A DNA stretch of 64,000 nucleotides from Betaproteobacteria bacterium (GTDB taxonomy: Bacteria; Pseudomonadota; Gammaproteobacteria; Burkholderiales; SG8-39). How positions within the stretch are numbered: the first letter of the stretch is position 1; each line of letters starts with the position of its first letter. The notes below the pieces were generated by a model. It had not been told where the DNA came from. It did not search any database and was given only the letters and a program-made list of their open reading frames with translations. Both the position numbers and the translations under genes were made by a program. Shown here in pieces: positions 25,590 to 37,077 of this stretch. The stretch lies in the NCBI GenBank assembly GCA_016713125.1, contig JADJPT010000004.1, positions 1-64,000 of the forward strand. Direction: 5' to 3'.

Positions 25590-27085
25590 ATGGGCGCCGG
25601 AGAAACCACTGTTTCTGAACTGATTGATCCGAACCGCCAGCGCGAGGTGGTGAGAGCCCTTCGCGCTTTCCTGCCGGAGCATTGCGTCCTGTATCGCGAG
25701 GAGGAAACGCGGCCCTACGAATGCGACGGCCTTCTGCGTATCGTCAGCTGCCCATGGTTGTTGCGTTGCCGGAGACGGAGCCGCAGGTCGCGTCGATCCT
25801 GAAAGTCTGCCACGCCATGCAGGTTCCGGTGGTTCCGCGTGGAGCGGGCACAGGACTTTCCGGCGGAGCGCTTCCCTCCGGACATGGTGTTCTTCTGGGC
25901 ATGGCGAAGTTCAATCGCATCCTGGCAATCGACGCTCGGGCGCGTCTTGCGCGAGTGCAACCGGGCGTGCGCAATGCAGCCATTTCGGAGGCGGCGGCCC
26001 CGCTCGGGCTGTACTACGCACCTGATCCGTCCAGCCAGATTGCCTGCACGATAGGCGGAAATCTGGCCGAGAACTCCGGCGGTGTGCACTGCCTCAAGTA
26101 CGGGCTGACGGTGCACAACGTCCTCCGACTGCGCGGTTACACGGTTGAGGGCGAGCCGGTGCAGTTCGGTTCCGAGGCGCTTGACTCACCCGGGTTCGAT
26201 CTGCTGGCGCTTGCGATCGGGTCCGAGGGCATGCTTGCGGTTACGGTGGAGGCCAGCGTTCGGCTGGTGCCCAAGCCGCATACGGCTCGGGTCATCATGG
26301 CTTCATTCGACGATGTCGAGACCGCCGGCAACGCGGTAGCCGACGTGATCGCCGCGGGAATCATTCCGGCTGGACTGGAGATGATGGACAAGCCGGCCAC
26401 GCACGCAGTCGAGGAGTTCGTCCACGCAGGCTACGATCTGGACGCCGCGGCCATCCTTTTGTGCGAGTCGGACGGCACCTCAGAGGAGGTCGAAGAGGAG
26501 ATTGGCCGCATGAAGGCCGTGCTCTCTGCATCTGGCGCAACGCAGTTGCGTGTTTCGGGCAACGAGTCTGAGCGGGTGCGCTTCTGGGCCGGGCGAAAGG
26601 CGGCATTTCCGGCAGTAGGTCGGATATCTCCCGACTACTATTGCATGGATGGCACGATCCCGCGCAAACGCCTGGGGGAGATCCTTCGGTTCATCGCCGA
26701 AATGGAGCTCAAGTACGGCTTGCGCTGCCCGAACGTGTTTCATGCCGGCGATGGCAACCTGCACCCCCTGATCCTGTTCGACGCAAACGACCCGGGTCAG
26801 TTGCAGCGCACCGAATCGTTCGCTGCGGAGGTGCTCGAAAAATGCGTTGCAGTCGGCGGTACGATCACCGGAGAGCACGGCGTGGGTATCGAGAAGATCA
26901 ATCAGATGTGCGTGCAGTTCGGGTCCGCGGAGCTCGAAGCCTTCATGCAGGTGAAGCGTGCCTTCGATCCGTCCATGCTGCTGAATCCCGGAAAAAACGT
27001 TCCCACCTTGCATCGCTGTGCGGAGTACGGGCGGATGCATGTGCGGGGCGGCCAGCTGCCGTTTGCCGATCTGCCAAGGTTCTAG
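25590..27085 (+). CDS. glcD: glycolate oxidase subunit GlcD, one frameshift
   Basis: About 498 residues, matching GlcD (499 in E. coli). The start at 25590 directly follows the hyi stop. A missing G near 25735 breaks the frame between RPYECDGLL and AYRQLPMVVALPETEPQVA. The FAD-binding motif PRGAGTGLSGGALPSGHGVL (about residues 80-100), the segment GGNLAENSGGVHCLKYG and the C-terminal VFHAGDGNLHPLILFD and GEHGVGIEKI are all present. With GlcE and GlcF it oxidises glycolate to glyoxylate at the inner membrane, passing electrons to quinone. Confidence 0.92.
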
Positions 27086-28183
27086 ATGTCCCGCCGTCCG
27101 CAGGCCGTCGAGCCTTCATCGGTTGCACATCTTCGCGAGGCGGTGCGCAGCGCGGCTTCCGGGCGTACGCCCTTGCGCCTGCGTGGCAGCGGCAGCAAGG
27201 ATTTCTATGGCGGAATGCCGCTCGGCGAGCAGCTGGATACGCGTGCTCACTCGGGCGTAATAGGCTACGACCCGACCGAACTCGTGCTGACCGCGCGCTG
27301 CGGCACGCGGCTTGCGGAAATAGAAGCGCTGCTTGCCGAGCGCGGACAGATGCTCGCTTTCGAGCCGCCGCATTTCGGCCCCGACGCAACGCTGGGCGGT
27401 TGCGTCGCGTCCGGGCTTTCAGGACCGCGCCGCGCCTCGAACGGGCTGTACTTCGGGGCGGTGCGCGACCATATGCTCGGCTGCCGGATCCTTGATGGCA
27501 ACGGACAGATCCTGAGCTTCGGCGGCGAAGTCATGAAGAACGTGGCCGGATATGACGTGTCGCGCCTGATGGCTGGTGCGATGGGCACGCTGGGTGTCAT
27601 CCTCGAAGTATCCCTGAAGGTGCTGCCCAGACCCGCGGCGGAGGCGACGCTCCGTTTTTCGGCAACTGAGCAAGAGGCGCTGGATCGATTGAATGAATGG
27701 GGCGGCAAGCCGCTTCCGGTGAGCGCCAGCGCCTGGCGCGACGGCGTACTTCACGTCCGCCTCGAAGGCGCAGCCGCGGCTGTCGAATCGGCATTGCGGG
27801 CGCTGGGTGGCGAGCTTGTCAACGAGATGGCGGCGCGGGCATTCTGGATCGGAGTGCGCGAGCAGACCGATGCATTCTTCGCGGGTGACAGGATGCTATG
27901 GAGAGCTTCGCTGCCTTCGGTCGCGCAGCGGCTTGAGTTGCCGGGCGAGCAGTTCATTGAGTGGGGCGGCGCGCTTCGCTGGTTGCGCAGCGACGCAGAG
28001 CCCGAACGCGTGCGCGCAGCCGTGCGCCGGGCGGGAGGGCACGCGACTGCATTTCGCAGCGCGGATCGCGCACGTCCATTCGAGCCTTTGGAGCCCGTGC
28101 AGGAGGTTTTGCACCGCAGGCTGAAGGCAGTGTTCGACCCCTTGGGTATCCTGAATCCCGGGCGCCTGCATCCGGATTGGTAG
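27086..28183 (+). CDS. glcE: glycolate oxidase subunit GlcE
   Basis: A 365-residue protein with a single FAD-binding domain. Landmarks are LRLRGSGSKDFYGG, ATLGGCVASGLSGPRR and GGEVMKNVAGYDVSRLMAGA, the last being the GlcE signature. The ATG immediately follows the glcD TAG, giving a tight operon. The length matches E. coli GlcE (350). It is required with GlcD and GlcF for glycolate dehydrogenase activity. Confidence 0.94.
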   Translation: MSRRPQAVEPSSVAHLREAVRSAASGRTPLRLRGSGSKDFYGGMPLGEQLDTRAHSGVIGYDPTELVLTARCGTRLAEIEALLAERGQMLAFEPPHFGPDATLGGCVASGLSGPRRASNGLYFGAVRDHMLGCRILDGNGQILSFGGEVMKNVAGYDVSRLMAGAMGTLGVILEVSLKVLPRPAAEATLRFSATEQEALDRLNEWGGKPLPVSASAWRDGVLHVRLEGAAAAVESALRALGGELVNEMAARAFWIGVREQTDAFFAGDRMLWRASLPSVAQRLELPGEQFIEWGGALRWLRSDAEPERVRAAVRRAGGHATAFRSADRARPFEPLEPVQEVLHRRLKAVFDPLGILNPGRLHPDW

Positions 28184-28196
28184 AGGCTCACCGAGC

Positions 28197-29432
28197 ATGC
28201 AAACCAGCCTGGCGGACTTTATCCGCAATACGCCTGATGGCGATGAAGCCGACGCCATCCTGCGCAAATGCGTGCACTGCGGGTTCTGCACGGCGACTTG
28301 TCCAACCTACCAGTTGCTCGGCGACGAGCTCGACGGACCTCGCGGTCGCATCTACCTGATCAAGCAGGCGCTGGAAGGCTCGGAGGTGACTCGACAGACG
28401 CAGTCGCATCTGGATCGCTGCCTTACCTGTCGCTCCTGCGAGACCACCTGCCCCTCAGGGGTCCAGTACGGCAGGCTGGTGGACATTGGTCGCAAGGTGG
28501 TCGAGCAGCGCGTGCAACGGCGGTTCCTCGATCAGGCAAAGCGCGAGGCGTTATCCGTCGTGCTTCCGAACCGCATGTTGTTCGGTGCGGCGCTTGCGCT
28601 CGGTCGTGTGCTGCGTCCGCTGTTGCCGTCGAGTTTGAAGGCGAAGGTGCCGTTGGAGGCAGAACCCGCAGGAGACTGGCCTGGACAGCGCCATGCGCGG
28701 CGCATGCTGGTGCTGGCTGGCTGCGTACAGCCTGCGTTGGCGCCGGCCATCAATGCTTCCGCCGCACGAGTGCTGGATCGGCTCGGAATTTCACTGTTTG
28801 AGGTGCCATCGGCCGGCTGCTGCGGCGCGGTCCGCTTCCATTTGAACAAGCAGGAAGCCGGCAAGGACGACATGCGCACGCTGATCGACGCCTGGTGGCC
28901 GCACGTGGAAGCCGGCGTCGAGGCCATCGTCATGACGGCGAGCGGTTGCGGTACGACCGTGCGCGAATATGCGCATCTTCTCAAGGATGATCCCGAGTAC
29001 CGGGCCAAGGCCGAGCGCATCAGCGGCATGACACGCGATCTGGCGGAGATCGTGTTTGCAGAGAGGGCCCGGATGCAGTTCCTGACGAGCGCCGCGCCGA
29101 AGGCGCCGTCCCGCGCTTCATTCCATTCGCCCTGCACGCTGCAGCACGGACAGCAGGTGCGGGGATCCGTCGAAGCGCTGCTCGGTGACGCCGGATTCGA
29201 GCTCACGCCGGTCGCCGATGCGCACTTGTGCTGCGGGTCGGCGGGCACCTACTCTATTTTGCAGCCCGAGCTTGGGCGCAGATTGCGCGACAACAAGCTC
29301 GATTCACTCCGCGCGGGCGCGCCCGACACGATAGTTACAGCCAATATCGGCTGTCTGAACCATCTGCAGTCAGGTACCGATGTTCCGGTGCGCCACTGGA
29401 TACAGCTGATCGACGAGCGTCTCGGCAGCTGA
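28197..29432 (+). CDS. glcF: glycolate oxidase iron-sulfur subunit GlcF
   Basis: A 411-residue protein (E. coli GlcF 407). Two 4Fe-4S motifs lie at the N-terminus, CVHCGFCTATCPTYQLLGDE and CLTCRSCETTCPSGVQYG. Two cysteine-rich CCG domains follow (SAGCCGAVRFHLNKQEAG and HLCCGSAGTYSILQPELG). It carries electrons from the GlcD/GlcE flavins towards the quinone pool. It starts 14 bases after glcE and is the last recognisable gene of the hyi-glcDEF operon. Confidence 0.95.
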   Translation: MQTSLADFIRNTPDGDEADAILRKCVHCGFCTATCPTYQLLGDELDGPRGRIYLIKQALEGSEVTRQTQSHLDRCLTCRSCETTCPSGVQYGRLVDIGRKVVEQRVQRRFLDQAKREALSVVLPNRMLFGAALALGRVLRPLLPSSLKAKVPLEAEPAGDWPGQRHARRMLVLAGCVQPALAPAINASAARVLDRLGISLFEVPSAGCCGAVRFHLNKQEAGKDDMRTLIDAWWPHVEAGVEAIVMTASGCGTTVREYAHLLKDDPEYRAKAERISGMTRDLAEIVFAERARMQFLTSAAPKAPSRASFHSPCTLQHGQQVRGSVEALLGDAGFELTPVADAHLCCGSAGTYSILQPELGRRLRDNKLDSLRAGAPDTIVTANIGCLNHLQSGTDVPVRHWIQLIDERLGS

Positions 29433-29483
29433 GGGCCGCGTACGGCGGTCGGGGCAGGCGCGCCGCTCGTCGGCGAAGTCACT

Positions 29484-32237
29484 TTGTGGCTGCAAGAGAT
29501 TGTCAGCGCTGTGGAGGAGTGGTCGCGGCATTGCGATCGATTGCGGATAACGTGCGCTACATTCCTTTTCAGAGCAGCCACAGCCTTGGGTTCCGATAGC
29601 CATCAGGACAGCAATGTCCAGTACGAAACCGCCCGCATTGCCGAGCTGTTTGCTACAGGGCGCGCAGCGTACGTCATCACACCGCTGAACGCGTTGATCC
29701 TTGCCGCCATCGTCTGGACGCCGGAACTGTCTGTAGAGCTCGCGAGCTGGATTGCCGCCATGCTGCTGCCGGCGGCCCTTCGGCTCGCCATCGCGCGAGC
29801 CTACGAGCGTGCCGGGCCCGGACTTGCCGACCCGATCCTCTGGGAGCGCAGGTTCGCCATCGGCGCGGTGCTCTCGGGGACCGGTTGGGCGGTTGCCGCC
29901 GGGCTTTTCTTTCCAGCCGCCGACATCACCGGCCAGGTCGCCATCATCTTCGTCATAGGCGGCAGCGTGATGGGCGCTGCGGGACTGTACGCTGCCAGCC
30001 CTCGCAGCTTTTTCGGCTTCTGCTTTCCCGCGGTCAGCACCTCGTTTGCGGTTCTGATGGCGCAGGGGGGCGAAGCGCACCGCCTGATGGCGGTGATCGT
30101 CCTGGTATACGCAAGTGTGCTGTACATCGTTTTCGGCCAGCTAAATGGCTCGATCGTGAGAACGCTGCGCGCAAGAATCGACAATGAAAGCCTGATGGAA
30201 AATCTCGCACAAAGCGAGTTGCGGCTGGCCGATGCGATTGCCGGTGCGCCTGCAGGAATGGCGGTATTTGATCAGAATCACCGTCTTCTGATCTGCAATG
30301 AGGAGTACTCGCGGCTTTACGCTGACGGAGAGCCTCTCGCGCAGCTCGCCGGCCGCCCGTATCTGGACTTCTGCCGCTCGGGATATGAGCGCGAGGAAAG
30401 CGCCGCGCTCGAAGCGGGACGCGAAGCCTGGGCGTCGCTTCAGTTGGAGCGCTTCATGGTCGGCGACGGCTCTTTGCGCCAGTTTCGGGCGACAGATGGA
30501 CGCTGGCTGCAGAGCAGGATCTTGCGTACCGGTCTGGACGGGCGGGTGGTGATTTTTTCCGACATCTCGGAAACCAAGCGCGCCGAGGAGGCCTATCGAG
30601 CGATCATCGAGGAGGAGAATATCGTCCTCGACATACTGCCGATGGGCGTGGCGTTTCTGCAGAATCGCATGCTGGTTCGCTGCAATCGCCGTTTGGAGCA
30701 AATGCTCGGCTACGAGCCTGGTGAGCTGGTGGGACGAAGTTCGCGACTTTGGTACGACTCGGAGCAGGCCTGGCTCGAACGCGGCAGAAGTTTCTACTCC
30801 AGGCTTGGAGGTGGTGAGATTGTCGAGGACGAGGCGGAGTTCGTGCGCAAGGACGGCACGCGCGTCTGGTTTCACGCATACGCGCGTGCGATCGATCCGG
30901 CGGATCCGCAGTCATCGACGATTCTCGCATTCGCGGATGCGGACGATAGGAGGGCGGCCGAGCACGCGCTGCGCAGAAGCGAAACCCTGTACCGCAACCT
31001 GGTGGAGACTTCCAACGATCTCATCTGGTCATTGGACGCCGAGGGCCGCTGGTCGTACCTGAATGCGGTAGCGGCGCGACGCATTCTGGGCAGCGACCCC
31101 GCGGAGCTGCTCGGACGCCGCTTTTCGGAACTCGTCGTGCCGGAACTGCGTGAGCGCGAACACGCTGTGTTCGGACGGATCGCGGCAGGCGAGCAGTTCT
31201 TCGATCACGAGGTGCGCTACTCGAAGCGAGACGGATCCACGGTCGACCTGTCGTTCAACGCGATTCCGCTGCTGGACGCCGGCGGCCGGATCGTCGGAGC
31301 GACCGGCACTGCGCGCGACATCACGGAATCCAAGCTGGCCGCGGCCGCAATACACGAGAGCGTCGAAAAGCTGCGCCTTGCGGTGGACGCGGCCGACCTG
31401 GTTTACTGGGAATGGGAGGCTGCAAGCGACACCTTGATTCACGGTCGCAATCCCGCAGACACGATGCCACAGAGAGCGCCCGGTTCCAAGCGCTGGTCCG
31501 AGTACGTGCAGCAGGTGCATCCGGACGACCGGGAGCGCTACCTGGCGGCGAGAGTCGCAGCCATCGAAAGAGGCGAGCCTTACGCGGTCGACTACAGACT
31601 GGTGAGCGAGAACGGGCCGCTGCAATGGTTCTCTGCGCGGGGCAAGTTGATGACCGACGCGGAGGGCAGGCCGCTGCGCATGATCGGCGTGTCGCAGGAC
31701 ATCACCGAGAGGAAGCGCCAGGAGGATGAGGTTCGTTACCTCGCCTATCACGACACGCTTACCGGTCTGCCGAACCGCAGACTTCTGGATGATCGCTTGA
31801 AGCAGTCCGTGTACGTCGCACAGCGCCGCGATGCACGTCTTGCCGTGATGGCCGTCGATCTGGATCACTTCAAGGCCGTCAACGACTCGCTGGGGCACAA
31901 GGCCGGCGATGCGGTGTTGCGGGAGGTTGCACATAGGCTCGCTTCCTGCGTGCGCAAGGCCGATACCCTTGCGAGGCAGGGCGGTGACGAGTTCGTGATC
32001 GTGATGTCCGATCTGGCGATGGAGTCGGACTGCTCCGTCGTTGCTGAGAAGATCCTGCGCGCGCTGGCGCCGGAGTTCCGTGTCGACGGGCGCGTCTTTA
32101 CCATCGGCGCCAGCATAGGTATCAGCCTGTTCCCTGCGGATGCAGGCGACGGCGAGACACTGCTGCGCAACGCCGATGTGGCCATGTACCGCGCCAAGGA
32201 GCTTGGGCGAAACAACTATCGCTTCTACGCGCGCTGA
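29484..32237 (+). CDS. membrane PAS/GGDEF diguanylate cyclase
   Basis: A 917-residue protein. Residues about 60-225 form a membrane region of six or so helices, acting as a sensor of MASE type. About four PAS modules follow (245-365, 375-490, 500-620, 625-745). The GGDEF domain fills 750-917. The catalytic motif is intact (RQGGDEFVIV, about 831-840), so it should make cyclic di-GMP. The inhibitory RxxD site (RKAD) sits exactly five residues before GGDEF, predicting product feedback. No EAL domain is present. The ATG at 29484 is taken as start, but the first 40 residues are unlike the rest and a later start is possible. It follows glcF by 51 bases on the same strand. Confidence 0.9.
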   Translation: MWLQEIVSAVEEWSRHCDRLRITCATFLFRAATALGSDSHQDSNVQYETARIAELFATGRAAYVITPLNALILAAIVWTPELSVELASWIAAMLLPAALRLAIARAYERAGPGLADPILWERRFAIGAVLSGTGWAVAAGLFFPAADITGQVAIIFVIGGSVMGAAGLYAASPRSFFGFCFPAVSTSFAVLMAQGGEAHRLMAVIVLVYASVLYIVFGQLNGSIVRTLRARIDNESLMENLAQSELRLADAIAGAPAGMAVFDQNHRLLICNEEYSRLYADGEPLAQLAGRPYLDFCRSGYEREESAALEAGREAWASLQLERFMVGDGSLRQFRATDGRWLQSRILRTGLDGRVVIFSDISETKRAEEAYRAIIEEENIVLDILPMGVAFLQNRMLVRCNRRLEQMLGYEPGELVGRSSRLWYDSEQAWLERGRSFYSRLGGGEIVEDEAEFVRKDGTRVWFHAYARAIDPADPQSSTILAFADADDRRAAEHALRRSETLYRNLVETSNDLIWSLDAEGRWSYLNAVAARRILGSDPAELLGRRFSELVVPELREREHAVFGRIAAGEQFFDHEVRYSKRDGSTVDLSFNAIPLLDAGGRIVGATGTARDITESKLAAAAIHESVEKLRLAVDAADLVYWEWEAASDTLIHGRNPADTMPQRAPGSKRWSEYVQQVHPDDRERYLAARVAAIERGEPYAVDYRLVSENGPLQWFSARGKLMTDAEGRPLRMIGVSQDITERKRQEDEVRYLAYHDTLTGLPNRRLLDDRLKQSVYVAQRRDARLAVMAVDLDHFKAVNDSLGHKAGDAVLREVAHRLASCVRKADTLARQGGDEFVIVMSDLAMESDCSVVAEKILRALAPEFRVDGRVFTIGASIGISLFPADAGDGETLLRNADVAMYRAKELGRNNYRFYAR

Positions 32238-32281
32238 CGCCGGCGCGGTCGCAAAGTTCGGGCTTGGGGTACAGTCGCGGC

Positions 32282-34080
32282 ATGGCGTTTCGCGATACTC
32301 AACCCGATCGGCCGCCCGGACGCGACCTTCGGCACCTGAGGTCCCTGCTCGGCTTTCTCGCACCGTACCGCCTTCGCGTCGCAGGCGCACTGCTGGCCCT
32401 GCTGGTGGCTGCCGGGTGTGTGCTCGCGCTTGGGCAGGGCTTGCGACATGCCATCGACGCCGGCTTTGCAGCCGCCGATCCGGGCGCGCTGGACTCGGCG
32501 CTCGGGCTGGTACTCGGAGTCTCCGCGCTGCTCGCGGTAGCCACCGCGGCACGCCTGTATCTGATGATGAGCACCGGGGATCGTGTGGTCAACGACCTGC
32601 GCAAGGCGGTATTCGATCGCATTGTCGGTCTCGACCCTGCCTATTTCGAGACCGTGCGCACGGGAGAGGTGATTTCCCGCCTGAGCAGCGATACCGCGGT
32701 CCTGCAGGCGGTCATAGGATATGGATTCTCGCTCGCCTTCCGCAGCATGCTTTTGCTGGCCGGCGCCTTGCTCATGCTTGCGTGGACGGACTGGCGGCTG
32801 ACTTTGTATGTGCTTGGCGGGGCGCCTCTCGTGCTTGCACCCGTTCTGGCTCTGGGGCGGCGAATCCGGCGCACTTCGCGAGCCAGTCAGGATCGGGTCG
32901 CGGATGCCAGCGCGTTCGTCGATGAGGTGGTGCACGAGATTCGTACGGTTCAGGCCTATGGGCGCGAAGAGCAGGCACGCGCGGGATTCGCGGCCCGAGC
33001 CGAAGCTGCCCACGATGCGGAAAGGCGAAGGCTGGGCGAACGGGCCTGGCAGGTCGGGCTGGTGATGTTGTTCGCATTCGGCGGTGTGGCGGTGGTGTTG
33101 TGGGTGGGTGGCAGGGACGTGCTCGCCGGGCGCCTCACCTCGGGGGAGTTGTCTGCATATGTCTTCTACTGTGCGCTGGCAGCGGGGGCTGCCGGCGCAC
33201 TTGCGGAGGTGGCCGGTGACCTGCAACGCGCAGCGGGGGCCACGGAGCGCCTGATGGAACTGTTGACGGCCGAAGCGTCCCTGCTGGCGTCCCCGGGATC
33301 GAGCGCGGTGTTACCTGCGCGCGAGCCGGAAATCGTGTTCGACAGCGTGGACTTTGCATATCCGACACGCCCGGGTCATGCGGCTTTGTCCGGATTCACC
33401 CTCAGGATTCCTGCCGGCAGACGCGTCGCCCTGGTCGGTCCTTCCGGAGCCGGGAAGTCGACGGTGTTTTCGCTGTTGCTGCGGTTCTACGATCCGCAGG
33501 CCGGCGCCGTAAGGATAGGCGGCGTGGATCTGCGTACGGCCGATCCGCGCGCAGTACGTCGTCTGATTGCCGTGGTGCCGCAGGATCCGGTGATCTTCGC
33601 GGCAAGCGTGCTCGACAATGTGCTGTATGGGCGACCCGAAGCGAGCCGCGCCGACGCGCTGCGCGCCTGCGAGCAGGCTTTCGCGCTTGAGTTCGTCGAT
33701 CGACTGCCGCACGGGGTCGACACATTGCTCGGCGAGCGGGGGTTACCTTGTCGGGCGGACAGCGGCAGCGGCTGTCGATCGCGCGCGCCCTGCTGGCGGA
33801 TCGTCCCATACCGCTGCTCGACGAAGCCACCAGCTCCCTGGACGCCGCCGGTGAGGGCATGGTGCAGCGTGCCCTCGAGAATCTCGAGCGCGGACGCACC
33901 ACGCTGGTGATCGCGCATCGCCTGGCGACCGTTCGCGACGCGGACAGCATCGTCGTGATCGATCGCGGCGAGATCGTCGCCCAGGGAAGCCATAACCAGC
34001 TGATGGGTGAGGGCGGCCTGTATTCGAGTCTGGCTGCGCTGCAGTTCATGGATGCAGGGGAGCGGGCTCCTCGCTCCTGA
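32282..34080 (+). CDS. ABC exporter, fused permease and ATPase, one frameshift
   Basis: About 599 residues of the MsbA/LmrA half-transporter type. Six membrane helices lie in residues 25-310. The ATPase domain has Walker A GPSGAGKS, signature LSGGQRQR, Walker B IPLLDEATSSLD and the H-loop VIAHRLATV. A missing G in a G-run near 33740 breaks the frame just before VTLSGGQRQR. No Shine-Dalgarno is visible. A TACAGT box ends 7 bases before the ATG at 32282, hinting at a leaderless transcript. The substrate is unknown. Lipid, peptide or drug export are all possible. Confidence 0.88.
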
Positions 34081-34204
34081 GCGTCTCCCGCGGGCGTTCG
34101 CGGACGCAGGCGCAGGCCTGCGCTAGAATCGCGTTTTGTCGCTGCATGCGGTGCCCGCGCGGTCGTTCCTGCGTCGGGCGACGCCCCCGAAGGAGAGACA
34201 GGTC

Positions 34205-35326
<1,122 letters not shown>

Positions 35327-35337
35327 GGGACATCACC

Positions 35338-35655
35338 ATGACCGGAACCGTCGATCCCGTAATTCTCAACCTCACGGTGTTCGTGCTCGCCGTGTTCGTC
35401 GGCTACCACGTGGTTTGGAACGTGACGCCCGCGCTGCACACGCCGCTGATGAGCGTGACCAACGCCGTGTCCGGCGTCATCATCGTCGGGGCGATTCTGG
35501 CCGCGGGTCCCACCGAGATCGATTTCGGTTCGATCATGGGGGTGGTCGCCGTGGCGCTCGCCGCAGTGAACGTCGCCGGGGGTTTCCTGGTGACCGCGAG
35601 AATGCTCGAGATGTTCAAGAAGAAAGCCCCGAAGGCGAAGGCCGCGGAGCACTGA
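35338..35655 (+). CDS. pntAB: NAD(P) transhydrogenase alpha subunit, membrane part
   Basis: A 105-residue protein with three to four membrane helices (LNLTVFVLAVFVGYHVVWNV, SGVIIVGAILAAG, GVVAVALAAVNVAGGFLVT) and a lysine-rich end. This is the PntAB form found in alpha- and betaproteobacteria, where the alpha chain is split. The helix segment AALNVAGGFLVTARML-like sequence and the conserved TPLMSVTNAVSG loop are diagnostic. It lies 11 bases after pntAA and three before pntB, in one operon. Confidence 0.93.
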   Translation: MTGTVDPVILNLTVFVLAVFVGYHVVWNVTPALHTPLMSVTNAVSGVIIVGAILAAGPTEIDFGSIMGVVAVALAAVNVAGGFLVTARMLEMFKKKAPKAKAAEH

Positions 35656-35658
35656 GCC

Positions 35659-37063
35659 ATGACCGCCAATCAAGTCGCCCTGTGGTACCTCGTAGCCTCC
35701 ATATTCTTCATCTTCGCGCTGAAGGGATTGTCCTCGCCCACCACGTCGCGACGCGGCAACCTGTTCGGCATGATAGGCATGGCTATCGCCGTGCTGACGA
35801 CGCTGGCAGTGGTGTCCCGCGGCCGCATCGACCTGATCATCCTGGGCATGGCAATCGGCGGGACCGTCGGCGCCGTGATCGCGCGACGCGTGCAGATGAC
35901 GCAGATGCCGGAACTGGTCGCGGCGATGCACTCACTGGTCGGCCTGGCCGCCGTGCTGATTGCGGTTGCCGTGGTCAACAATCCCCTCTGCTTTCGGAAT
36001 CGCCGATCCGATGCCTCGCGGCAACCGGCTTGAACTGTTCATCGGCACTTTCGTCGGCGCGATCACGTTCTCCGGATCGGTGATCGCCTTCGGCAAGCTG
36101 GCAGGCCTGGGCAAGAGCTTCCGGCTGTTTTCCAGCGCACCGGTGGTATTCAAGGGCCAGCATCTGCTGAACCTGGTACTTGCGCTGGTCATGGTCGGCT
36201 TCGGGATCGCCTTTTTCATGGGTGAAGGCAAGTCCTGGACCGCATTCGTCGTGATGACGGCCATAGCCTTCCTGCTCGGCGTGCTGATCATCATCCCGAT
36301 CGGCGGCGCCGACATGCCGGTGGTGATCTCAATGCTCAACTCCTACTCCGGCTGGGCTGCTGCGGGCATCGGCTTTTCGTTGAACAACTCGATGCTGATC
36401 GTCGCTGGATCGCTGGTCGGCTCCAGCGGCGCCATCCTTTCCTACATCATGTGCAAGGCCATGAATCGCTCGTTCATCTCGGTGATCATGGGCGGATTCG
36501 GCGCGGCCGAAGGCGCGGCGGCACAGGACAGCGGGCAGAAAACGGTGCGCTCCGGCTCGGCAGACGACGCAGCCTTCCTGATGTCCAACGCGGAATCCGT
36601 GATCATCGTGCCCGGCTACGGCCTGGCCGTGGCCCGCGCCCAGCATGCGGTCAAGGAGATGGCGCACAAGCTGGCTGCCAAGGGCGTGCAGGTGCGCTAT
36701 GCGATACATCCGGTGGCCGGTCGCATGCCCGGGCACATGAACGTGCTGCTCGCCGAGGCAGAGGTTCCATACGAGCAAGTCGCGGAGATGGAGGACATCA
36801 ACAGCGATTTCGGCACGACCGACGTCGTGCTGGTGCTCGGCGCCAACGATGTGGTGAATCCGCTCGCTCACGAGAAGGGCTCGCCGATTTACGGCATGCC
36901 GATTCTCGATGTGCACAAGTCGCGCACGGTACTGGTCAACAAGCGCTCGATGGCTTCCGGCTATGCCGGTCTCGACAACCCGCTCTTCTACATGGACAAG
37001 ACCATGATGGTCTTCGGTGACGCGAAGAAGGTTGTCGAGGACATTGTCAAGGCGCTGGCCTGA
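35659..37063 (+). CDS. pntB: NAD(P) transhydrogenase beta subunit, one frameshift
   Basis: About 467 residues. Nine or so membrane helices are followed by the NADP-binding domain III with VIIVPGYGLAVARAQHAV, RYAIHPVAGRMPGHMNVLLA and VLVLGANDVVNP. An extra C in a C-run near 35988 shifts the frame within AVVNNPSAFGIADP. Correcting it gives a full-length PntB (462 in E. coli). With PntAA and PntAB it couples proton entry to hydride transfer from NADH to NADP, supplying NADPH. Confidence 0.93.
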
Positions 37064-37077
37064 TAGCGGCCGCAGCA

